Shown here: positions 35,179 through 43,502 of the stretch, in pieces
Layout: every line of letters starts with the position of its first letter
Position numbering within the stretch: position 1 is the first letter of the stretch
Source of the DNA: Alphaproteobacteria bacterium
GTDB lineage: Bacteria > Pseudomonadota > Alphaproteobacteria > Caulobacterales > Aquidulcibacteraceae
Reading direction: 5' to 3'
Assembly: GCA_030430715.1 (NCBI GenBank)
Contig: JAUIJZ010000010.1
Span: 1 to 55,689 of the forward strand
DNA: 55,689 nt
The notes under the pieces: generated by a model
The model's input: only the letters and a program-made list of their open reading frames with translations
What the model was told of the DNA's origin: nothing
The model's database searches: none
Translations under genes and position numbers: made by a program

Positions 35179-35954
35179 GACGCTTTGAAAATAAGATCGC
35201 CATCATCACCGGCGCCAGCACGGGACTTGGACCTGTCATGGCGAAGATGATGGCTGAGGAAGGGGCTAAGCTCGTGCTGGCTGCGCGACGCGTCGAACTC
35301 GTGGAGGACGTCGCCAAGGAGATCGGCCCACAAGCCATCGCAGTCAAAGCCGATGTCACGCGCGAAGATGACGTCGCGGCGATGGTCGAAACCGCAATGG
35401 GTCGCTGGGGCCAAGTCGATGTGATGATGAACAACGCCGCCGTACCAGGCCAAGATAAGTTCATCTGGGAACAGACGCTCGACAATTGGAATAATACGAT
35501 CGCTGTCGATGTCACCGCCGCGATGCTATGCAGCCGCGAAGTGCTGCGTCGCTCCATGCTGGAACGGAAAACCGGCTCTATCGTCAATTTTTCATCCGCG
35601 GCCGGTTGGAACGGCATGCCAAGCAAGAGCCACTACTCTGTCGCCAAAGCTGGCCTGCGTGTTCTGACGAAAGTGATCGCGACAGAGGCAGGCGAGTATG
35701 GCGTGCGCTGCAATTGCATCGTGCCGGGTGCGATCGATACGGATCTGATGCGCGGCTACATGCAGCGCATCGCTAAGGAAAAGGGCGTGAGCTACGACGA
35801 TGTGCGAGCCGCCAACGTCGCCGGCGTGCCGCTCAAAACAATGAGCACGCCCGAAGATGTGGCGCACATGGCGCTGTTCCTCGCCTCAGACCAAGCGCGC
35901 ACCATCACTGGCCAGTCGATCAATGTCGACGCTGGACTTGTCATGGTGGGCTAA
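35175..35954 (+). CDS. Short-chain dehydrogenase/reductase
   Basis: A 259-residue classical SDR. The nucleotide-binding motif is TGASTGLG near residue 13, NNAA in the middle, and the catalytic Ser-Tyr-Lys set lies in NFSSAAGWNGMPSKSHYSVAKAG. The C-terminus QSINVDAGLVMVG is typical. It would oxidise or reduce an alcohol/ketone with NAD(P). Between two NTF2-like genes with four-base and one-base spacing, it forms a compact operon divergent from the Mo hydroxylase, so both sides may act on the same unknown compound. Confidence 0.93.
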   Translation: MRRFENKIAIITGASTGLGPVMAKMMAEEGAKLVLAARRVELVEDVAKEIGPQAIAVKADVTREDDVAAMVETAMGRWGQVDVMMNNAAVPGQDKFIWEQTLDNWNNTIAVDVTAAMLCSREVLRRSMLERKTGSIVNFSSAAGWNGMPSKSHYSVAKAGLRVLTKVIATEAGEYGVRCNCIVPGAIDTDLMRGYMQRIAKEKGVSYDDVRAANVAGVPLKTMSTPEDVAHMALFLASDQARTITGQSINVDAGLVMVG

Positions 35955-35955
35955 G

Positions 35956-36432
35956 ATGCATTCCGATGAAATGCTGGCGCGCGAAGCCATTCGGCAAACG
36001 ATTGCGGCCTATACCGCGGCGGGCGATCGGCTACGCGTCGATGATTTCGTCACGGTTTTCACTGAAGACGCCATTCTCGAAACCGATGGCGTGCCGGCTG
36101 ACGACGCCTTTCGCTACGAAGGCAAACAGCAAATTCGAGCTTGGATGGAGCGCTGGCTGCGCCCGTCAGAACCGGGGCAAAGGCCGCATGCGGCAAGCTT
36201 CATCCGCCACCACCTCTCGACCTGCCACATAGAAATCACTGGCCAGAACAGTGCGCGAGCACGCACGTATTGGTCTGCCTGGACCGATATCGGCGTCGAT
36301 CATATCGGCTATTATGTCGATACCTTTCGAAAGGTTGGCGAAAGCTGGCTGCTTGCGCATCGCAAAATCCGGATGGATTGGCGCGCCAACAACAGCCTCT
36401 ATTATAACGCGGTCAAACGCACGAGCGCTTAG
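35956..36432 (+). CDS. NTF2-like / SnoaL-like protein (second copy)
   Basis: A 158-residue protein starting at ATG 35956, one base after the SDR stop; the longer frame back to 35857 lies inside the SDR gene. The opening EMLAREAIRQTIAAYTAAGDRLRVDDFVTVFTEDAILE and GKQQIRAWMERWL, then SWLLAHRKIRMDW near the end, are typical of SnoaL-like domains found in degradation clusters. It is not a close duplicate of the gene at 34696. Its TAG stop overlaps the TAA stop of the convergent MoCF-domain gene. Confidence 0.85.
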   Translation: MHSDEMLAREAIRQTIAAYTAAGDRLRVDDFVTVFTEDAILETDGVPADDAFRYEGKQQIRAWMERWLRPSEPGQRPHAASFIRHHLSTCHIEITGQNSARARTYWSAWTDIGVDHIGYYVDTFRKVGESWLLAHRKIRMDWRANNSLYYNAVKRTSA

Positions 36433-37190
36433 ACGTCCTCGATCTCTTCAGGCTCGGCGCCGGACGCGCGCACAAGAGCGATCAAATCCTCGCGCGCTTT
36501 TGCCAGCGCCTCGGGATCGGGCGAGCGCGCCACCAAATGCACGCCAACGCCCGCAGCATCAAACCACGGATAAGAGCCGAAGGTCACGGATTGTGCGGCA
36601 AGTTCTAACGCTTCGAGGCTCGCCGCGATTTCTCCTTCGCGTAAACCCTTCCCGCGTATCGTCACTGTCCGCACAATTGCACCGCCCTCGATGCGATGGC
36701 CGACATCTTCCAGCATGCCCCGCACGATGGACGGCACCCCGGCAAGCACGAAAACGTTTCCGAGCTGAAAGCCAGGCGCGCGTGAGACTGGATTGGCGAT
36801 TAAAGACGCACCGTCCGGAATACGCGCCATACGCAAGCGCGCAGCGTTAAGACCATCGCGAGACAGGTAATGCGCCTCAAGGATTTGACGCGCATCCTCG
36901 CGGACATCGATTTTCACACCGAACGCCGCCGCAACCGCGTCAGCGGTTTTGTCGTCATGGGTTGGACCGATGCCGCCCGTAGTGAATAGATAATCGTACT
37001 TGCCGCGCAGCGCATTAACCGCTTCGGCTATCACGTCCGGCGTGTCGGAAACGACGCGCGCCTCTGCGAGCTGCACACCAAGCGGCGCGAGAAACTTGGC
37101 GATGGCGCGCAGGTTCACATCCTGCGTCCGCCCCGAGAGCAGTTCATCGCCGATTAAAAGGACAGCGGCTTTGACGCGCCTGAAACTCAT
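36429..37190 (-). CDS. CinA-type molybdopterin-binding (MoCF) domain protein
   Basis: A 253-residue protein with the MoCF_biosynth fold: AAVLLIGDELLSGRTQDVN, then DYLFTTGGIGPTHDDKTADAVAAAF, as in MoaB/MogA and the N-terminal half of CinA. The deamidase half of full-length CinA is missing, so it is the short competence/damage-inducible protein A type. Its role is not established; a nucleotide pyrophosphatase has been described for related proteins. It follows rpmG on the same strand with a gap of 40 bases. Confidence 0.85.
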   Translation of the reverse strand: MSFRRVKAAVLLIGDELLSGRTQDVNLRAIAKFLAPLGVQLAEARVVSDTPDVIAEAVNALRGKYDYLFTTGGIGPTHDDKTADAVAAAFGVKIDVREDARQILEAHYLSRDGLNAARLRMARIPDGASLIANPVSRAPGFQLGNVFVLAGVPSIVRGMLEDVGHRIEGGAIVRTVTIRGKGLREGEIAASLEALELAAQSVTFGSYPWFDAAGVGVHLVARSPDPEALAKAREDLIALVRASGAEPEEIEDV

Positions 37191-37203
37191 GGCTGCATCT
37201 TAT

Positions 37204-37222
37204 CAGCAGCACGAGGCTGCTG
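37204..37222. terminator. Small hairpin after rpmG
   Basis: CAGCAGC-ACGAG-GCTGCTG is a perfect 7-bp stem between rpmG and the downstream gene. There is no T run, so it may only reduce read-through. Confidence 0.3.
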
Positions 37223-37230
37223 GGCAAACT

Positions 37231-37398
37231 CTACTTAATTTTGCCTTCGACAAACTCGACGTGCTTCTTGGCAATCGGGTCGTACTTGTTGAACTTGAGC
37301 TTCTCGGTCTTGGTGCGCGGGTTCTTCTTCGTCACGTAGAAGTAGCCCGTGTCCGCCGTCGAGTTCAGGCGAATTTTGATGACGGTCGGCTTAGCCAT
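37231..37398 (-). CDS. rpmG: 50S ribosomal protein L33
   Basis: A 55-residue ribosomal protein too short for many ORF finders. It reads [19 protein letters not shown], with a following [15 protein letters not shown], which is the standard L33 sequence. It lacks the four zinc-binding cysteines, so it is the zinc-free form common in proteobacteria. It lies between the NUDIX gene and the CinA-type gene on the same strand. Confidence 0.96.
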   Translation of the reverse strand: MAKPTVIKIRLNSTADTGYFYVTKKNPRTKTEKLKFNKYDPIAKKHVEFVEGKIK

Positions 37399-37493
37399 GG
37401 CGCGCTCGGATGCAGCTCAGTTAAGAGGGTTTAGGGTCCAAAGAAGCGCGCGAAAATACGGGCGCCCAGGCCAAAGTCAATCCAAACCTCTGC

Positions 37494-38141
37494 TCAGCCC
37501 AGCCTTTCCATGGTCTGAGCCCCACGGCTGTAGCGTAAAAACGGCGGCTGCAGCTTCTCCCCTCCCAGCCGGGCGCGGACTTCCTTCAATATAAAGCGGG
37601 TAATGGTAGGCAAATCCTGCTGTTCGGCCTCGTCCAGGCTTAGCCAACGGACATGCAGAAGCTCCTCACTGGCATTGGCAGGGCGATCATCAAACAGGAC
37701 CGCTTCGGCGTCCGCGATAAAAAAGCGAGCATCGAACCTACGCGGCCGGTAAGGGGGTGTGACAGCACGAGCCACCAGGGAGAATTTCGATAAATCCGGC
37801 CCATCAGGGCCCCCAACTTGGAGCCCAGTTTCTTCGAGGGTCTCGCGGGCGGCAGCCAGAGCAAAGGCCCTGGGGGGCCGGCGCACCACCCCGCCCTGCT
37901 GAAGCAGCCATTCCGTTTCAGCAGTTAGCTCAGCGGCGGCAGGCAGTCGCGAATCCGTAGGATCCACCCGCCCCCCGGGAAACACCCACTTATCAGGCAT
38001 GAAGACATGCCCCTTGCCACGCTGCCCCATCATGACCTCGCGCCCGCCGCGCACCAAAATGAGCGTGGCGGCGTCGCGTGGCCGCACCAGTTTCGGTCTT
38101 ACAGCAGGAGGCGGATCAAACGGCCCTTGGTCTGAACTCAT
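37494..38141 (-). CDS. NUDIX hydrolase
   Basis: A 215-residue protein that would hydrolyse a nucleoside-diphosphate-linked compound. The Nudix signature is split around residues 100-125: AAARETLEETGLQV supplies the REXXEE-type core (RETLEE). An N-terminal RDAATLILVRGGREVMMGQRGKGHVFMPDKWVFPGG leads into it. It resembles the CoA-pyrophosphatase or general MutT-like groups but the substrate cannot be told. It starts at ATG 38139-38141, divergent from the HIT gene across a 104-base gap. Confidence 0.88.
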   Translation of the reverse strand: MSSDQGPFDPPPAVRPKLVRPRDAATLILVRGGREVMMGQRGKGHVFMPDKWVFPGGRVDPTDSRLPAAAELTAETEWLLQQGGVVRRPPRAFALAAARETLEETGLQVGGPDGPDLSKFSLVARAVTPPYRPRRFDARFFIADAEAVLFDDRPANASEELLHVRWLSLDEAEQQDLPTITRFILKEVRARLGGEKLQPPFLRYSRGAQTMERLG

Positions 38142-38245
38142 GGCCGCATTCTAGTCCGCTAGCTGGACGGCGAACATGCCCTGCGCGTTCGCGGCCTTTT
38201 CGGGACCGCCCTGCTCCCCTAGGTTCCCTCGAAAGGAGCTGCAGC

Positions 38246-38680
38246 ATGAGCCTTCACGGAAGCTACGACGACAACAATCTGTTCGCCAAAATTCTGCGCG
38301 GCGAAGTGCCTTCCGTGAAAGTCTTTGAAGACGACGACGTGCTCGCCTTCATGGACATCTTCCCGCAAGCGCGCGGCCATTTGCTGGTCGTCCCAAAGAA
38401 GGCGAAGGCGCGTAACTTTCTCGAACTCCCCCCCGAGCAAGTTGGGCCACTATTGAATCAAGTGCAGCGCTTGGCGGTCGCCACCGAAAAGGCGCTCAAA
38501 CCGGACGGCGTTGCGGTCGTATCTTTTTGCGGCGCACCGGCAGGGCAGACAATTTTCCATCTGCATTGGCACGTCATCCCCCGCTACGAGGGCCAAAGAT
38601 TGGCGGGGCACAGTCACGGCGAGAGAGCCGACATCGGTGAGCTTGAGACTATCGCCAAGCAGATAGCAGCCGCGCTCTAG
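38246..38680 (+). CDS. HIT-family protein (nucleotide hydrolase/transferase)
   Basis: A 144-residue histidine-triad protein. GAAAGGAG precedes the ATG at 38246; the frame further upstream is not supported. The motif FHLHWHVIPRY holds the HxHxH triad whose middle histidine is nucleophilic. NNLFAKILRGEVPSVKVFEDDDVLAFMDI is the typical HIT N-terminus. Similar proteins hydrolyse adenosine 5'-phosphoramidate or Ap4A. Confidence 0.93.
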   Translation: MSLHGSYDDNNLFAKILRGEVPSVKVFEDDDVLAFMDIFPQARGHLLVVPKKAKARNFLELPPEQVGPLLNQVQRLAVATEKALKPDGVAVVSFCGAPAGQTIFHLHWHVIPRYEGQRLAGHSHGERADIGELETIAKQIAAAL

Positions 38681-38755
38681 TCACGACGCCAAATGAGTTA
38701 AGTGCTCAGATGCCGCTGCTAATTTGCAAGCACCAGCTTCGCGCCCCACGCTCAA

Positions 38756-39835
38756 ATGCTCGACACAACAGGCGCCGCCTGCCAGGGTTTCGCCCGGAGT
38801 AGGCGCGGCGTCTTGAGACAGTTTGGGGAAATTGATCTGCGCGACATGTTCGCGCCGGCTTTGCCTCGCGCCGTTACAGCGCTGGGCTTCGCCATCATTT
38901 GCGCAGGCGGGTTTCTAGCTTTGCGCACGCTGTTGGACATGGCTTGGCCAGGCGCAGGCCCTTACGCGCTCTGCTATCCTGCGGTTCTTGTCGCGACGCT
39001 ATTTTCCGGGGCCGTTTCCGGATGGACGACTCTGGCGCTGACCGTGCTCTATGCTTGGTATGTCGTACTGCCCTTCCCAAACAGCTTTGCCTTCGAAAAC
39101 CCGCTCGACGTCCCCCGCACGATCATCAATGCCGGGGCCGGCGCGCTTGTTGTGCTCGTGACGCAAGCCTTTCGCGACAGCGCCCGCGCAGCGCGCATTG
39201 CTCGGGAGGAAAAGCTCGCCGAGCGCGAACTTTTCTTGCGTGAACTCGACCACCGTGTCGCCAATAATTTCGCCACTGTGGCAGCAGTGCTGCGTCTTCA
39301 ACAGAGCCGCGTAAAAGACGCAGACACCAAGACCGCGTTGGGTGATGTCGCTACGCGCGTCAGCTCGATCGCGTCGGCGCACCGTCAACTCTACGCCACC
39401 ACGGGCCTCACCGATGTCGTCGATATGAGCGCCTACTTGCCCGCGCTGTGCAGCGCGCTTGAGAAAGGCATTCTCAGCGCAAGTGGGATCGCGCTGTCGT
39501 GCCAATCCGAAAATTGCGCCCTGCCCCGCGACCGCGCGATTACGTTCGGCGTCATCGTCAACGAGCTTGTCACCAACGCAGCTAAGCACGCCTTTCCAGA
39601 GCCCCAAGATTCCGCGCGCATCGAAGTTTCGCTCACATGCAAAGCCGATCAATGGCGCTTAGAGGTCCGCGACAATGGCGTGGGCATGCAAGAGAGCCGC
39701 GGCAACGGCCTTGGGCGCACGCTGCTTGAAGGGCTAGCCCAACAAGTGCGCGCGACCATGCACGTCGAAAGCGCGCCGGGTGAGGGCACGAATTATGCGT
39801 TCACCCTCAGCCCGGACGCCGATTCCCGCGCTTAA
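38756..39835 (+). CDS. Membrane sensor histidine kinase, HWE/HisKA_2 type
   Basis: A 359-residue kinase with four hydrophobic helices in residues about 38-140 (like the DUF4118 region of KdpD), then a short coiled linker and the dimerisation helix FLRELDHRVANNFATVAAVLRLQ, where the histidine is the phosphorylation site of the HisKA_2 family. The ATPase part has NELVTNAAKHAFP (N box) and RDNGVGMQ (G1), ending in GEGTNYAFTL. No response regulator is adjacent. The TAA stop overlaps the stop of convergent clpA. An in-frame ATG at 38846 is an alternative start. Confidence 0.88.
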   Translation: MLDTTGAACQGFARSRRGVLRQFGEIDLRDMFAPALPRAVTALGFAIICAGGFLALRTLLDMAWPGAGPYALCYPAVLVATLFSGAVSGWTTLALTVLYAWYVVLPFPNSFAFENPLDVPRTIINAGAGALVVLVTQAFRDSARAARIAREEKLAERELFLRELDHRVANNFATVAAVLRLQQSRVKDADTKTALGDVATRVSSIASAHRQLYATTGLTDVVDMSAYLPALCSALEKGILSASGIALSCQSENCALPRDRAITFGVIVNELVTNAAKHAFPEPQDSARIEVSLTCKADQWRLEVRDNGVGMQESRGNGLGRTLLEGLAQQVRATMHVESAPGEGTNYAFTLSPDADSRA

Positions 39836-42144
39836 GCCTTCTCCGGCTTCTTGCCGAAGGACAGCAAACCGCGCTGCTCCGGCGTATAGCTGAACTTCAG
39901 CTCATCCTTCGCCGCATCAAGGTCAATCTTGACGATGCCGCCATTCTTGAGCTTGCCGAACAACAGCTCGTCAGCCATCGGCTTCTTGACCTTTTCCTGG
40001 ATCAGACGCGCCAGCGGCCGTGCGCCGAAGCTCTCATCATAGCCCTTCACAGCGAGCCAATCGGCAGCCTTGTCCGTGATCTCGATCTGGACGTTGCGCT
40101 CCGAAAGCTGCGCTTCGAGTTGTATGATGAATTTCTGCACGACATTGCGCACCACTTCCGCCGGCAGGCCGCCGAAGTGGATGACCGCATCGAGCCGGTT
40201 GCGGAACTCAGGCGTGAAGAGCCGCTTGATCGCCTCTTCGTTTTCCTCGTCCTTGCGGCCGCGCCCAAAGCCGATCCCTTGCCGCGCCGCATCCGCAGCA
40301 CCGGCATTGGTGGTCATGATCAGAATGACATTGCGGAAATCGACCTTCTTGCCATTCGCATCGGTCAACGAGCCGTGATCCATGACCTGCAACAGAATGT
40401 TGAACAGATCCGGATGCGCCTTCTCGATTTCATCGAGCAGCAGCACGCAATGGGGATGCTGATCGACGCCGTCCGTCAGCAGGCCGCCCTGATCGTAACC
40501 GACATAGCCCGGAGGCGCGCCGATGAGACGGCTCACCGTGTGCCGCTCCATATATTCGGACATATCGAAACGGAGCAGCTCGATGCCCATAATGTTCGAT
40601 AGCGAACGCGCGACCTCGGTTTTACCGACGCCGGTCGGGCCGGCAAACAGGTAGCAACCGATCGGCTTTTGCGGTTCGCGCAAACCGGCGCGCGCCATCT
40701 TGATCGCGGCGGTCAACTGATCGATTGCGTCGTTCTGACCGAACACAACCCGCTTCAGATCGCCCCCAAGCGAGGCGAGCATCTCGGCGTCGTTCTTCGA
40801 GACGGATTTCGGGGGAATCCGCGCCATACGCGAGACCACGTCCTCGACCTCGGCGACGTCGATCTCCTTTTTACGTTGATCCGCCGCCAGCAGCATTTGC
40901 GAAGCGCCGCTTTCGTCGATCACATCGATGGCTTTGTCCGGAAGCTTACGGTCGCCCATATGCCGCGCCGACAACTCGACCGCCGCCTTCACGGCGTCGT
41001 CCGTATATTTCACCTTATGATAGTCCTCGAAATACGGCTTAAGCCCCATGAGGATCTTGATCGCATCCGGGATCGACGGTTCGTTCACGTCGATCTTCTG
41101 GAAGCGCCGCGCCAGCGCACGGTCCTTCTCAAAGTGCTGCCGGTATTCCTTATAGGTCGTGGAGCCCATGCAGCGGAGCTGACCACTTTGCAGCGCCGGC
41201 TTCAGCAGGTTCGAGGCGTCCATAGCACCGCCGCTCGTCGCGCCAGCACCGATAACAGTGTGGATTTCGTCGATAAACAGAACCGCCTTGGGGTGGTTCT
41301 CCAACTCCTTCATCACGCTCTTTAGGCGTTCTTCGAAATCGCCGCGATAGCGGGTGCCGGCCAGCAACGCGCCCATGTCGAGCGAGAAGATGGTCGCATC
41401 GGCCAGAACTTCGGGCACCTGCTTCTCATTGATCTTGCGCGCCAGGCCCTCAGCAATGGCGGTCTTGCCGACGCCCGGATCACCTACAAGGAGCGGATTG
41501 TTCTTCTGGCGGCGGCAGAGAATCTGGATCGCCCGCAGCACCTCCGCCTCGCGCCCGATCAGCGGATCGATCTTACCTTCGGCGGCCTTCTTATTGAGGT
41601 TCACACAATAGGCGGCGAGCGCTTCGCTGCCTTGCTTGACCACCCGCTCGCCTTCTTCCTCGGCCGCGCCGCGCACAGGACGCGGTTGCGCGGCGCCCGC
41701 GCGCTTAGGCAAGCCGTGCGCGATGAAATTCACCGCGTCATAGCGGGTCATATCCTGCTCTTGCAGGAAGTAGGCGGCGTGACTCTCCCGCTCCGAGAAC
41801 AACGCGACCAGCACATTGGCGCCCGTGACTTCGCGGCCACCTGATGAATCGACATGGAGCATGGCGCGCTGGAGCACGCGCTGAAAGCCGGCCGTCGGGC
41901 GCGGCTCCTCATGCTGTCGCTCTGTGACGACCAGACTATCAAGTTCATTCTCGAGATAGGAATCGAGATTGAAACGCAGCTTGTCCAAATCGACCTTGCA
42001 CGCCTGCATCACCTGCGCGGCGTCATCGTCGTCGATCAGCGAGAGCAGCAGATGCTCAAGCGTCACATATTCGTGACGGTGATCGTTGGCGAATGCGAGC
42101 GCGCGGCGAAGCGTGGTCTCGAGCGTGCGGGAGAATGTCGCCAT
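39832..42144 (-). CDS. clpA: ATP-dependent Clp protease ATP-binding subunit ClpA
   Basis: A 770-residue AAA+ unfoldase that feeds proteins to ClpP. It has the N-terminal repeat domain (FSRTLETTLRRALAFANDHRHEYVTLEHLL), AAA1 with GDPGVGKTAIAEGLA and the Walker B LFIDEIHTVIGAG, and AAA2 with GPTGVGKTEVARSL and LLLDEIEKAHPD. There is no coiled-coil M domain, which distinguishes it from ClpB. It lies seven bases after clpS, the standard clpS-clpA arrangement. Confidence 0.97.
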   Translation of the reverse strand: MATFSRTLETTLRRALAFANDHRHEYVTLEHLLLSLIDDDDAAQVMQACKVDLDKLRFNLDSYLENELDSLVVTERQHEEPRPTAGFQRVLQRAMLHVDSSGGREVTGANVLVALFSERESHAAYFLQEQDMTRYDAVNFIAHGLPKRAGAAQPRPVRGAAEEEGERVVKQGSEALAAYCVNLNKKAAEGKIDPLIGREAEVLRAIQILCRRQKNNPLLVGDPGVGKTAIAEGLARKINEKQVPEVLADATIFSLDMGALLAGTRYRGDFEERLKSVMKELENHPKAVLFIDEIHTVIGAGATSGGAMDASNLLKPALQSGQLRCMGSTTYKEYRQHFEKDRALARRFQKIDVNEPSIPDAIKILMGLKPYFEDYHKVKYTDDAVKAAVELSARHMGDRKLPDKAIDVIDESGASQMLLAADQRKKEIDVAEVEDVVSRMARIPPKSVSKNDAEMLASLGGDLKRVVFGQNDAIDQLTAAIKMARAGLREPQKPIGCYLFAGPTGVGKTEVARSLSNIMGIELLRFDMSEYMERHTVSRLIGAPPGYVGYDQGGLLTDGVDQHPHCVLLLDEIEKAHPDLFNILLQVMDHGSLTDANGKKVDFRNVILIMTTNAGAADAARQGIGFGRGRKDEENEEAIKRLFTPEFRNRLDAVIHFGGLPAEVVRNVVQKFIIQLEAQLSERNVQIEITDKAADWLAVKGYDESFGARPLARLIQEKVKKPMADELLFGKLKNGGIVKIDLDAAKDELKFSYTPEQRGLLSFGKKPEKA

Positions 42145-42150
42145 TCGGTG

Positions 42151-42489
42151 CTATTCCTTTTCCATCGTGCACTGCAGAGGATGCTCGTGCCGCCGCGCCA
42201 GATCCAGGACCTGCGCAACCTTGGTCTCGGCCACTTCGTACGTAAATGTGCCGCATACGCCGACGCCGTGATTGTGAACATGGAGCATGATGGTGGTCGC
42301 CTCGTCCCGCGTTTTGCTGAAGAAGCGCTCCAACACGTAGACCACGAACTCCATCGGCGTGTAGTCGTCGTTCAACAGGAGTACACGATAGAGCGACGGC
42401 TTCTTGGTGCGCGTCAGCGTTTCCGTGCCGGTGCGGCCGTCAGCCCCACCGTTCACATCATCGCCTTCATCCCAAGTCCCGCCACTCAT
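42151..42489 (-). CDS. clpS: ATP-dependent Clp protease adaptor ClpS
   Basis: A 112-residue N-end-rule adaptor that binds N-degron substrates and delivers them to ClpA. The core [24 protein letters not shown] contains the Asp-Asp pocket residues and is the family signature; [21 protein letters not shown] follows. The N-terminal extension (about 30 residues, rich in Gly/Asp/Thr) is flexible. It is co-transcribed with clpA. Confidence 0.96.
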   Translation of the reverse strand: MSGGTWDEGDDVNGGADGRTGTETLTRTKKPSLYRVLLLNDDYTPMEFVVYVLERFFSKTRDEATTIMLHVHNHGVGVCGTFTYEVAETKVAQVLDLARRHEHPLQCTMEKE

Positions 42490-42566
42490 CGAGAATATTT
42501 GCTCCTACGCGACTCGCCAGAACAATGGTGCGGTCGCGATCCGCATTAATCTATGGATTGAATTCG

Positions 42567-42592
42567 GCGATGGAAGGGTTTCGTCCCTCAAG
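42567..42592 (-). promoter_or_regulatory. Possible heat-shock-type promoter upstream of clpS
   Basis: On the minus strand CTTGAGG and CCATCGC are separated by 12 bases, which resembles the sigma-32 consensus (CTTGAA, CCCAT). The site lies about 80 bases upstream of clpS. Only a resemblance by eye. Confidence 0.3.
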
Positions 42593-42627
42593 GAGACAGT
42601 TGCGCCCTATTTCCGGGCGCCAGACGC

Positions 42628-42663
42628 AAAGACGGGCCCGTCTCACTGAGGCGGGCCCGTCTT
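42628..42663 (-). terminator. Strong Rho-independent terminator after the phasin gene
   Basis: GACGGGCCCG and CGGGCCCGTC (42631-42640 and 42652-42661) form a 10-bp GC-rich stem with an 11-base loop. Read on the minus strand it is followed by TTT. It separates the phasin gene from clpS. Confidence 0.82.
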
Positions 42664-42708
42664 AATGTTTCTACGCCGGGGCCCAAAAGGCCCGCGACTC
42701 AGTGTGGT

Positions 42709-43158
42709 TTAGCGCGTTTGAATGAGCTGGCCGACGGCCGTCACGCGATCATTGATCGGCGCGAGCGCGTCTTTGGCGACGCCGGCGACGAGGTCAGACA
42801 TGCTGGAAAGCTCAGCGACATAAGCTTCAAACGAAGTCTTGGCGTAATCGTTTTGCTTTTCCACGAATTCTTGAACGCTCTTCGAAGTCATCAGCGACTT
42901 CGCAGCCGCGACATGGCTTTCAAGAGCTTGGCGTTGGAAAGCAACCGTACGCGCCGACAGCGTTTCCATGCCCTTTTGCGCGGCAGCAGCGGAAGCAATC
43001 CACGCTTCGACATTCTGCTTACCGAAGGCTGACGCTTCGGAAATAGCGGCCATTCCGCGGTCGATATTGTCACGAACGGCATCAGAAGACGCGGCGGTGG
43101 CTTGTTCAAAAGCTTCAGTCGCCGACTTGGCGACCCGGGCGGTTTTGGCGGTTGCCAT
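42709..43158 (-). CDS. Phasin-family protein
   Basis: A 149-residue helical, Ala-rich protein. The pattern GKQNVEAWIASAAAAQKGMETLSARTVAFQRQALE and later SVQEFVEKQNDYAKTSFEAYV match the phasin family, which coats polyhydroxyalkanoate granules. It has no membrane segment or signal peptide. AAGGAG lies just before the ATG. The upstream region carries TGC-rich motifs like the binding sites of the phasin repressor PhaR (see that entry), which supports a PHA role. Confidence 0.86.
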   Translation of the reverse strand: MATAKTARVAKSATEAFEQATAASSDAVRDNIDRGMAAISEASAFGKQNVEAWIASAAAAQKGMETLSARTVAFQRQALESHVAAAKSLMTSKSVQEFVEKQNDYAKTSFEAYVAELSSMSDLVAGVAKDALAPINDRVTAVGQLIQTR

Positions 43159-43502
43159 ATTCGATTTCTCCTTTTGGGCGAAAACCCAGAATTGCTCGCT
43201 CGGTCGCCGCTTTTGGGCGAGTCCACAATCACTATCTTATGCTGCACTTGCGAAGTCAACAGGATTTTGCTGCATCGCAACATGCACAGCGATTAAGCCG
43301 CTCAGCAGCTGCGGGGCTTGCCGTTCATCCCCGATTCACCGAATTCTCCACAGCGTTGATCTGCTCAGGTCCGCCAATGGGGAAACACAACTCAGTGCAG
43401 CGGGCGCCATGAAAACGGTCGCTTAACCGGCTCTAATGAATCTGTAAGCTGCACGGCACGCGATTTGCCTGAAAAAGTGCGGTTACTGCGGGTAGGACGC
43501 CA
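43159..43502. promoter_or_regulatory. Divergent intergenic region, phasin and carboxypeptidase promoters, TGC-type sites
   Basis: A 344-base region without a gene. For the phasin (minus strand) a promoter TTGACT-N17-GATAGT spans 43231-43259. Two TGC-rich dyads, GCAAGTGCAGCA inside the spacer (43240-43252) and TTGCTGCATCGCAA (43267-43280), resemble known PhaR operators (TGC-N-GCA type). For the carboxypeptidase (plus) no clear promoter is recognised; TTAACCGGCTCTAAT at about 43424 resembles half a CtrA box. Confidence 0.5.
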
